A stretch of 64,000 bases of DNA. It comes from Leptodactylus fallax. Taxonomy: Eukaryota > Chordata > Amphibia > Anura > Leptodactylidae. The position numbers and the translations under genes are program-made. Below the pieces are notes generated by a model. The model was not told the DNA's origin and ran no database searches. It saw nothing but the letters and a program-made list of their open reading frames with translations. The stretch is from contig CAMRHE010001097.1 of assembly GCA_947044405.1 (NCBI GenBank), positions 1 to 64,000 of the forward strand, in the 5' to 3' direction. Below, piece after piece: positions 49,901 to 61,900 of the stretch (its first letter is position 1; each line of letters starts with the position of its first letter).

Positions 49901-52900
49901 GAATTACGGTGTTATTTTATTGGCGAGCTGCTATCAGATTTATATTTAAGGAGTGTAATCTTCAGCTTGTATTTAGGAGAATTTAGCAATTTGTGTTCAG
50001 TGTCCTAAAATATATAATACTTTTGCAAATTAAACCGGATCAATAAACTATATTCTGAAATTGAATTCTTACTCTCTAAATAGTACCTATTTACCTATTT
50101 ATCTTACAGTATGGTATGCAGTGGCTTGCAAAAGTATTCATACCCCTTGAACTTTTTCACATTTTGTCACCTTGCAACCACAAACTTAAATGAAATTTTA
50201 TTGAGATTTTAAGTGATAGACCAGCACAAAGTAGCAGATAATTGTGAAGTGGAACAAAAATGATTCATGGTCTTCATCATTTTAATCAAAAATCTGAAAA
50301 GTGTGATGTGCAAAAGTATTCAGCCCCCCTATATCAATACTTTGTAGAGCTAGCTTTCACTGCAATTACAGCTGCAAGTCTTTTGGGGGATGTCTCTACC
50401 AGCTTTGCACATCTAGAGAATGAGATTTTTGCCCATTCTCCTTTGCAAAATAGCTCAAGCTCAGCCAGATTGGATGGAGAGCATCTGTGAACAGCAATTT
50501 TCATGTCTAGCCACAGATATACACAATGGGATTTAGGTCTGGACTTTTACTGGGCCATTCTAACACATGAATATTCTTTGATCTAAACCATTCCACTGTA
50601 GCACTGACTGTAGGTTTAGGGTCATTGTCTTGTTGGAAGGTGAATCTACTTCCCAGTCTCAAGTCTTTTGCAGCCTCCAACAGGTTTTCTTCCAGTATTG
50701 CCCTGTATTTAGCTCCATCCATCTTCCCATCAACTCTGACCAGCTTCCCTGTCCCTGCTGAAGAAAAGCATGCCCACAGCATGATGCTTCCACCACCATG
50801 TTTCACAGTGGAGATGGTGTGTTCAGGGTGATGAGCAGTGTTACTTTTCTGCCACACATACTGTAGTGCTTTGCATTTAGGCCAAAAAGTTCAACTTTGA
50901 TCTTATCTGACCACAGCACCTTCTTCCACATGTTTGCTGTGTCCCCTGTATAGCTTGTGGCAAACTGCAAACGGCACTTCTTAGGTCTTTCTTTCTTGTC
51001 AGGGGGTTAACACCCTGCTCCATAACCCCTGGTCGGAGCAGAGCTGAAATGCCAGTAAAGTGGAATTCCCAAACATGTGATACCATTTTGGAAACTACAC
51101 CTCTGAAGGATTTTATCCAGGGGTACAGTGAGCATTTTTAACCACCAATTTTTTAATTTATTATCCATAAATGAATACACAGCTGGTGGTGAAAGGTGAA
51201 AATGACAATTTTTCCAGGAATATGCAATTTTAGTGTGTAATTTGTTGTGTCCGGCTTGTATCAGAGATGAACGCTCCAAAATCTGCTGTGCTCGGGATAC
51301 CCGCTTAACAGTTTTTGGAGTGTGTTTCTTTGCTGACCAAAGCTGGGTACAATAAATCGAGCACTGAAATGGCATATCTCTGGAAAAATTGCAATTTTCA
51401 CTTTTCATTATCAGCTGTGCATTCATTTCTGGAAATAAAATTAATGCAAATCTCAAGGGTTAAAAATGCTTACTACTCCACTTGATAAATCTCTTTTGTG
51501 GTATAGTTTCCAAAATGGGGTCACATATCTGCAGATTCCACTTTACTGGCAATTCAGGGTCTCTGCAAAAGTGGCATGATGTCCAAAAACCAAACTGTGT
51601 TCCAAAAACCAAAATAGCACTCCTTCCCGTTTGTGCCCAAACAGCAGTTTATACCCACATATGACATTGCTAAGTACGTTATCCTGGGTACACCAGTGTC
51701 ATACATGTGGGCATGAACTGCTGTTTGGGCACATAGCAGGGAGCAGATGTGAAGGAGCGCTATGTGCTTTTGGAGCGCAGATTTAGATTGTTGGTTTTTG
51801 CACTCAACGTCACATTTGCAGAGACCCTAAAATTGCCCCTACAAAATGGGGTCACTTCTTGGGGAATTCCAATTTACTGGCACCTCCAGGGCTCTGCAAA
51901 AGCATGGGTTCCAGAGAGTACCTTCAAATCTATACTCTGAAGCTAAAAAACACAGTGCTCCTTCTCTTCTGAGCCCTGCTGTGTGCCCAAGCAGCAGTTT
52001 ACACTCACATATATAATTTTTTTGTCCCCGGGATAGCCCACTTAATAGTTTTAGGAGTTCATGTCTCTGTTGCCACAAAGTGGGCACAACGTATTGGGCA
52101 CTGAAATTACATATTTCTTTAAAAATTAAAATTTTCAATTTGTACATTAATTTTTGGGAAGCATTCTTATGCTCAAAATGATAATACCCCTTGAGAAATT
52201 CCTGAGGGGTGTAGTTTCTAAAATTGGGTAATTTTTGAGGGCCACATATGGGGCATTTCTGTGTTCAGGAGCAATTGTTTAACAAACTGTGGGGTGCTTT
52301 TTCTCCTTTAACCGTTGCGAAAATGAAAACTTTGGGGATGAAGTGATTTTTTGTAATTTTTCATTCACACATCCCAATGTTAGTAAAATCTGTGAAATGG
52401 CTGTGCGGTCAAAATGCTCATTATACCCCTTGATGGATTCTGTGAGGAGTGTAGTTTCCAAAATGGGGTCACTTTTGGGTGGTTTCCATTGTATTTGTAC
52501 TTTAGGAGCTCTGAAAATGAGACATGGCACCTGAAAACTATTCCAGCAAAATCTGCCTTTCAAATGTCCAGTGTCTCTCCTTCCCTTCTGTGCGCTGCCG
52601 TGTGCCCAAACATCAGAAATTGCATAACAAACTGTGGGATGCATTTTCTCCTTTAACCCCTTGTGTATGTATTAATTTTAGGGCTAAATGAATGTATTAG
52701 TGAAAAAAAAAATGAAATGTCTGAATTTCACCCCCATATTGTTTTGATTCCTGTGAAATGCTCAAAGGGTTAACAAATTTCCCAAATGCTGTTTTGAATT
52801 ATTTGAGGGGTTCAGTTTTGAAAATGGGGTGCTTTATGGGGTTTTCTAATATATAGGCCTTTATAATCCCCTTCAGAACTGATGTGTCTTATTTGTCAGA

Positions 52901-55900
52901 ATTTATGTATGACAAATCAATCCCACATCAGATGTACTTTCAGGCTGATTTGCATCTCCATACAAAGGTGATTATCTTTGCATTGATTCCTTGGTTTGTG
53001 GCCACAAATGTATGTTTCTGCTACTATTAAAGGCCTATATCAAGCACTATTGTCGGTTTCAAAGGTATTTTGAACCTGACATACTCCCTTTAAGCTGCAC
53101 AATATATACAGGATTTGCTTATCATAAGGGGAGATACTGCTTAACTCCTTCCCGCCACAGGCATTTTTTAATTTTCATTTTTCATTCCCCACCTTCCAAA
53201 ACCCATAATTTTTTTTTTTATTTTACTGTTCACAGAGCCATATAAGAGCTTAATATTTGCAGGACAAATTGTTTTTCGGAATGGTACCATATAATATTCT
53301 GTACAATGTACTGGGAAGCTGGAAAAATTTTTATTTTTTTTTTACATTTTAACCCCTAAACTTTGCAAAAAAAAAAAAAATTCTTGAGTGGCCATATTAT
53401 GACATCCGTAATGTTTTGATACTGTTGTGTATGGAGATGCATACAGCGTCTTTTTTTGCAGGCCCGATGTACTTTTTATTTATACCAATTTGATGAATGT
53501 CTATCGCTTTTTATGCAAATTCTTATGGGAGACAAATCAGCGAAAAAACGGCGGTTCGGTTCTTTTTGGGGTTTTTTCCCACTACAGCGTTCACCGTATG
53601 GGAAAACATTTTTTATAAGTTTGTAGATCGGGCGTTTTTGAACATAAGGATACCTAATGTGTATGTGTTTTATTTTATTTCTACTCTGATTTCTAGCAGA
53701 AATCAGCCATATTTTTAATTAAAGTACATTACATTTTGGTCCAAAATCACATGCTCTATGAAATGAGACTGTTATCTGAAAAGTTACTGACCATTTCAAC
53801 ACTATAATGGGGAGAGACCAACAACTGGACCAACTCTCCCCCATATCTTCTTCTCTAAGCTCTTGCTGCTTGCTGACTTGTCTCTGCAATCTGTAAATAG
53901 CTTCATTTGTTACTGTACAAACATATAAAGTATATATTTAATGTACCTATCTTGTAGACAAATTGTCAGTACTACTTCAAGAAGAAGCTCTCTGGTGACA
54001 TCAAGCCTAGCATCTGTTGATGAGGCTGAAGAGATAACACAGAAAAATAGTACAGATATTATTGAAGATGTGGGATTAAATGCTGGAAATGAAACTCAGG
54101 TAATATTAATAATTACTCTGAATTTCTAAGCAAATCACATAACAGTTCTAGATCACTATGGGCCGCGAGCTGAAGACTTCACTACGGTGGGAATTTTTTT
54201 ATTTGTTTTGTTATATTTGTTAATACATTAATTAAATGGTCACTGAGTGACTATGTGGGAGGTAATGCTCATTTCTGAGGTCTATACAAAAGGTGTCTCA
54301 ACTTTTCCCTTACACCTGAATTTGGTTAAATGAAGGATCCTGTTTCTGGGTTGGATTTTAATATTCGCAATATTTTTTTATCAGAGTACATAAGTGACTT
54401 ACACAGGTGTCTGTCAGAGTCTTATTCTCTTCTCTCCATTTAGAACATATTGTATGAATCTGGCAGTCTCAGTGCTGTATGATAAGAGTGTGACCACAGA
54501 AGTTTACTAATGATGGGGGGAATGAGTGTGGCAAGCGGGGCAATAACATGGCCGTCAGTAGTATCAACTTCCTGTTATTAAGCATTAAAGTCATAAGTTT
54601 TACAAAGGTACTGTACATGAGGATCTAAGAATACTGTAAAGCTTTTTTCTCTACTGGCAGTACACTTTAAATACACTTCTAATAAAATAGATCAGCAGAA
54701 ATTATAAGATGTTTGAAATACAAAGCAACCAGTCAAGACAAATCATTTGCAAGTCTGCAGTAATATATGCCACTTGTTACATCCTAGGTGTAATCTGTTC
54801 AGACAGCCATCTCTCAGACTTAATGCTCTTCTGAAGTGCATAATTTCTGCTCTGGAACAGACACTACAACCTTGAGCTGTCATTGAGTCAGAATTTTCTA
54901 ATGTTGCTTGCAAGATATTAGTTCCTTGTTTCCCTACGTGAAGATGATATAAGTTTTAGTGTTTTTAAAATGCAAATATGTACTTTGAATCTTTGTGCCT
55001 GATGGAATTAGAAATGACTCATGTGCCGTATTGAAGCTGTGAGTCATATGTGGTGACACTTTGGTAGATTACAAGCTGCTCTTGCTACTTCATTTCGTCA
55101 CAAATTAATTAAACATGAGAGATAGCGATGATATTCCGAAATTGTTCTTTTTCTTGATATCACTGAAGGCTAGATTCATTTGATAATTAATAAAAAAAAA
55201 AAAAATCAACCCTGATCTTTACTAGCAGGCGAGCTGGGAAGGGGGAATTTTTAACTTGCAGTTGAGTTTCATTAAATTTATTAAATTGCAGAATTGATGT
55301 AGGATCCATTGTTAATTATGAACGCATAATTTATAATTCCTAGTTTCATAAAGAAAATTCGTAAGTCGAAATGCCAAGTAACAATGCAAGAGTTGGATTT
55401 TTTTTTTGACAATTCATACGGGTAAGCCCTAAAAATACATCTTTTTGAGGAAATCTAAGATGTAATTACCCAAAAGTCATGTGAAAAAGTAAGGACACTC
55501 CAGTACAATGATTTCATTTTAGAGGAGTTGTCCAGGATTATACATGCAACAGCGAGGGTTAGAAAATAAAAATGCACTGATGCTTACTTACATCGATGCC
55601 TCTATTGCTGCACTGGGCTGCTCTGTTTGTATACAGAGCAGCACAGTGGGACTGATGGAAGGCAAACACCACTCTCAGCTATATACTGTTGAGAACAGTG
55701 ATTGTCTGCAGGAGTCCTGTTGACGTGACATTGCCGCTGTATCCACTCTGTATACTGAGAAGCAGAAGTGACAGCCAACTCAGTGCAATAACGGAGGGAA
55801 TAATACAGGTAAATATGAGTGCATCTTTTCATTTTGTAATCCTCCCCTGCTGCATGCATTAAAATGTATAATCTAGACCAGGGGTCGGCAACCCCCGGCA

Positions 55901-58900
55901 AGCGTGCCAAGAGTGGCACGCGAGGCTTATTTCCCTGGCACGGCAGCGGAGTCCTCACCCAGCAGCTTCGATCGGACCAAACACGTCCGAAACGAAACTG
56001 CTATTATTATACTGTGGGGTCTCTTCAGACCCCGAGTATAATAAGCGGAGACTCAGGAGAAGTGATGAAACATAAAAAGCAATGATACTCACCTTGTTCC
56101 CTGCGCTACGCGGCGGCTGTGCGATTTGCAGGCGCTTCCGACAGCTGACAGGGCCTCAGGGGTCACGTCTGCGTCTGACGTCATTACGCATAATGACGCG
56201 ACGTGACTACAGGCAGAAGCGCCGAAGAGAACACAGCGGCTGCGGAGTGTAGAAAAAAGGTGAGTATCATTGTTTTTTTTATGTTTGTCACCTCTCTTGG
56301 TCCTGCACTTATTATACTCAGGGGTCTGAAGAGAACTATGGGACATAATACCGTGTGCAGGGACCGCTATGTGACATAATACCGTGTGCAGGGACCGCTA
56401 TGTTACATAATAACGTGTGCAGGCACCGCTATGTGACATAATACCGTGTGCAGGGGCCACTATGTGATATAATACCGTGTGCAGGGGCCACTATGGGACA
56501 TAATACCGTGTGCAGGGGCCACTATGTGACATAATACTGTGTGCAGAGGCCACTATGTGACATAATACTGTGTGCAGGGGCCACTATGGGACATAATAGC
56601 GTGTGCAGGGGCCACTATGGGACATAATAGCGTGTGCAGGGGCCACTATGGGACATAATAGCGTGTGCAGGGGCCACTATGGGACATAATACCATGTGCA
56701 GAGGCCACTATTTGACATAATACCGTGTGCAGGGGCCACTATGGGACATAATACCGTGTGCAGGGGCCACTATGTGACATAATACTGTGTGCAGGGGCCA
56801 CTATGGGACATAATACTGTGTGCAGGAGCCACTATGTGACATAATACGGCGTGCAGAGGCTGTTATGGGATATAATACCTTGTGCAGGGGCCGCTATGTG
56901 ACATAATACCGTGTGCAGGGGCCACTATGTGACATAATACAGCGTGCAGAGGCTGTTATGGGATATAATACTTTGTGCAGGGGCCACTATGGGACATTAT
57001 TCTGTATAATGGTGTGTTTTCTGTATTAAGGATGTGTTTTTGCACAGAAAACACAGACATTTTTTTTGTGTGCAAAAATGCACCATGTGAACGCAGTTTT
57101 ACATTGAAGTAAAAGTTCCAGTGGCCTAAGAATATAGCTGCATCCAGATACATAGTGTGTCACCACCCTGAGGGTGCTGCCATACGGTGCTCCTTGACAC
57201 ATTTACCACTAATTGGGGGCTGCACATGGACTTTCATTGCTTCTAATCGGAAAGTACAGGAGCGTCCCAGAAAATAGCAGTAAACGCATGTGTCCTGAAG
57301 CATCTGGTGGCAGCACTTCTGTGTTATGGTTTGTGGTATATGACTTTAGTTTAGGGGTCATCAGACTTACAATTATTGACCGGCACTCCGAGTACCTCAT
57401 CTTTGATTTTTTAATTAAAATCGGCACGCCGAACAAAAAAGGTTGCCTACCCCTGGTATAGATCTTAATAAAGAAGCAAAGGAAAGAATAAATAAATGCA
57501 GGATTTCACAGAAATGAGCCAAAATTTGTTAATAAAGTATATTACAAAATTTATTAATGACATAAATACTGCCGGAAAACCAAAAGTTGCTTGAAAGTTT
57601 AGTTATGTTTTCATTTACATATAGACTTTAGTAAAGTTCTAATATACTACAGTATATCCGTCAATGCCTCAGCTTTCAAACTCTCACTAATATCCACTGA
57701 TGCCCCTAACAGGTGTGCCCTGAAAAAATAGTTAAAAAATCTATACCATCCAGACAGGTACTGTTGCTTTTAGGCCCAATATTTCAATAAAATGTTGTTT
57801 TATTTCCTTTCCGAAGATTAAAGTTTACATAGGAACATGGAAGCTTACATGGAAGAAATCTAATCCATCTAGTTTTTTCTAACCATATCTTCTAGAAGTT
57901 TGTTCCAAGCCTCAACTACTTTTTGTTCTACGTTCGGGGTTTCCATTTCCAAATCCGCTTAAAAAATGCAACAACTCCTTCCTAAACCTCACAAGAAACA
58001 CTGTTAAAATATGTTTTAAGAGGCATTCCTTTTTTGACGGTTTTTATATTAAATAAAATCTCCTTAAGGCTAAGGCCCTATGTAGTGTGCCGCAGCCAAA
58101 AAGCACTGCAGAGAAGACCGCGGCGCAAACCCATTTGTTTTTTTCCACAGCGCTTTTCACAGAAAGCCCGCAGAGTTTTCTTCTGCAGACTTCCTGCTTC
58201 TATTATACTATATGGAAAACACCAGCATTTCCATAGGTATAATTGACAGGCTGCGATTTTCAAAAATAGCAGCGTTTTTGCAATGTGGGGCCCCCTTCTA
58301 TAGGATTTAACCCATTATGGTAGATAAAAACGTTATCCATTGTGTTGTCTTTAAATCTTTAAATTCTTTAATTGTTCTCCCCATTGTGAAACACAGAGAA
58401 ATATGATTTTATATAAATTATTGTTCTTGCTTTAAAAATGTCTATTTTATACCAGCAGGTACGCTATTCACTTCAAGAAAACCTAGCAGGTATGTTAACA
58501 GCCATATAGATTTTGTTTGTGCTTAAATAAACATTCTTATACTTTGGTTACATACTGTAATGTCAAGGTTTATTCTATATTCACACTGTATGGTTTTAAC
58601 ATTGTGCAAGAAATTGCATTAAGGGTGCATTTCATGTGCAGTTGCAGCCAAAACTAGAAGTGCACAAACCAAACCAGAGTGTGCTGTAAAAAGTAATGTT
58701 TATAAGTAATACAATTAAGGCTTAGATCTGCCCCGGAGTCGCAATGTCTGCATAAAATTGTAGGATTTCTTCACAAAGGATGAAAAAGTCTAGCTGCCCT
58801 GAGAAAAACATCTTCCTTTAAGAGACCCACTCTGATATGTCTCTATTTGTCTCAATACATTTCAATTTCTCTCTTGTAAAGGAGGTGTGTAATAAACTGG

Positions 58901-61900
58901 ATTTAAGAGCTGTTAACCCCAACATATAGGTGGATTAGCAATTTTAGGATAAGGCCCCAAACTGCAGAAAATCTGCTTTTCTTGTTGCAGATTTTGCTGG
59001 GGGTTATTTGAGCCAAACATAGCTGTAGCTACAAAAGGAATGGGAAATATAAAGGAAGCTCTTATGCTGCTCCCTTCTGCTCAATCCACTCCTGGCTTTG
59101 CCAACATGCGCAAGACCGCTTGTGGGTCGCCGTGCCATGTGCATACCACCCGTGCACCATCTGTGCTTCTGCAGCCCCAGTGAGCATTGTCCACAAAATG
59201 GACAGGAATAGGACCTGTCCTGAGTTTTGCTCATGGCCCCATACATTGAACCATGAAAATACACGGTTGTGTGTATGGGGCCATAGAAATGAATGGGTCA
59301 GTGTGCTAGCCGTGAAAAACACAGCTAGCACACTTGACTGTGCGCATGGTCATGTGCATGAGGCCTTATGCTGTTTCGTGAGCCACAACAACTATAGTTG
59401 CTTGATAGATTTGGAGTATTTCAAGGATGCTAAGATCTATGGAATCTTGCCACAGACTTGACCAGGTCAGAAGTAAACCAGAAGAGTCGATGGTACCTGT
59501 GAATGCACCAGAAAAGCTAAGGTTGTTTGTGCTCTTTTTTTCTTGATTCCCCACAAATGCAGATTATGCCGGTTTAATAGAATTCATGCAGCTTCAGATC
59601 AGGTAATGGTGACGCGTTTCATAGTTTCAAATCCTTCTTCAGACAACAATGAGATGTATGAACCAAGGAGGGCCGCTTCGAGCACCACTGCGGGGTTATT
59701 AGAATCTGCCCTGATCCACCAGGCTGCATAGGAGAGTTGTAGGCCACCTAATAAAAGTGTAAATTGGAAAAGCGAGCCCCCCAATGACAGAGAGTCCTTA
59801 CAGTGCTTCTAGGCAGCCTGGGAGGATGATTGTTCCACATCTTCCTAGATGTCAGCAGCCTTTTTTATCCACTGAGTATTTCTTGTATTTAACTGCACAG
59901 CTGTTCTCAGAAGACCTTCCCTCTCTGTGTTTATTGCAGGGAGGTTAGTTGAACAGGTCTTGTCTATCTATTTATTTATGGGTAGAGGTGAGATATCTGG
60001 ATCAAGGTGGACTGTTATTTCTGACGTCTGGGACTAGTTGTTCACCTACCATAATAAGTTTTTTACCCGAACACATTTGAAAATTAGTGGTGAGTTCACT
60101 ATGTCCTCCCTACCTGATTATAGTCTGCATTTTTATCGGTTTTTAATATATATGATATTAAAAGTTATGTTTTATATATTTTTTTCTCTCCCTTTCTACC
60201 AGTCACTTAGTCCTAGGCAACTGATCAAAATAAAAGACTGTCACAACTTAGATGGTTAGAGAAAATCTGTCAAAAGGTTGGACATCACATATTCAATAGT
60301 AGGAGCAACAGTAAGGGATGGGAAGTGATTCATATCTAACCTATATATGTATTACTATACATAAATAGGTAAATTGCCCCACAAGCTGTAGAGAAGAGAC
60401 AGAAGGACTGGGGATAGTGTCAGGCACTTCAGTAAGACACAGTTCAGATTTCCCCTAGTTACCTCGTAACATGAAGTATTGTCCATATTTGTCTACTGTA
60501 CTCAGCAGGGTCAGCAAGGATCATTGCCTGCCTGCCATATACACTACCGTTCAAAAGTTTGGGGTCACCCATACAATTTTGTGTTTTCCATGAAAACTCA
60601 CACTTTTATTTATCAAATGAGTTGCAAAATGAATAGAAAATATATTCAAGACATTGACAAGGTTAGAAATAATGATTTTTATTTGAAATAATAATTTTCT
60701 CCTTCAAACTTTGCTTTCGTCAAAGAATGCTCCATTTGCAGCAATTACAACTTTGCAGACCTTTGGCATTCTAGCTGTTAATTTGCTGAGGTAATCTGGA
60801 GAAATTTCACCCCATGCTTCCAGAAGCCCCTTCCACAAGTTGGATTGGCTTAATGGGCACTTTTTGCGTACCATACGGTCAAGCTGTTCCCACAACAGCT
60901 CAATGGGGTTGACTGCGTGACTGCGCTGGCCACTCCATTACAGATAGAATACCAGCTGCCTGCTTCTTCCCTAAATAGTTCTTGTATAATTTGGAGGTGT
61001 ACTTTGAATGAAATTGGCTCCAATCAAGCGCTGTCCACAGGGTATGGCATGGTGTTGCAAAATGGAGTGATAGCCTTCCTTAAACACAGCACCGACAGAG
61101 GTCTCCCCTGCCTAGTGCCTCTACCTAGGGGGAATGGCTCTGTGATGTAACCATTTACATGTACACATGCCACCGGTCATACAATAATTGGAGCCACAAT
61201 AAGAATCTACCAGGTATACCTAAGCAATGCAAGTTTACCCACACGAGATTCCATTTTACAGAATCAGAGGATTTCTCATTGTCCAATAAGACTTATGCCC
61301 TAGTACCGGTATATTCTTGTTTAATCTGGAGATTGGTATATACGCTCTTCAAATTGATATCTGCAGTTTTCCCTGGCATAAAGGTTGATCGGTCAGCTGG
61401 TGTTGATTTGACTGATTGTTTGCGCCAATAAACTAGTGTAAATGATATTAAATCTAGTGCGACTCCTGTGCCATTTTCACAAAAGTGGTGGGGAACATGC
61501 AAAAATGTCAGCTGCAACAGAAATCTGACATAAACTCATTAATAAATCTGCCAATGTGATGATTGGAAAGACATACTTTTCCTCCCCTAATACATATATT
61601 TTATGCTCTGACATAGTGCTTTACATACCTTTCCTTGAGTCCTCTGAGGTCCTTGTTTTTCTGAGTGTAGCTTGTCATCAAAAACACAGAATCTTCAACA
61701 AAACCCCGAGAAACTTCATTATCACTGGAATCATCAGTAGAATCTGTCAAGAGTAGTTGGGATCCATTTAGAAAAGGATCGGTCAACCAAAAACATGGTT
61801 ATGTGAAAAGAGCCTAAAGATACTATTATACATTTTATTATGTTATCATATTATATCTCCCGCTTAGACTACTGTAACACCCTTCTCCATGGCCTCCCAA

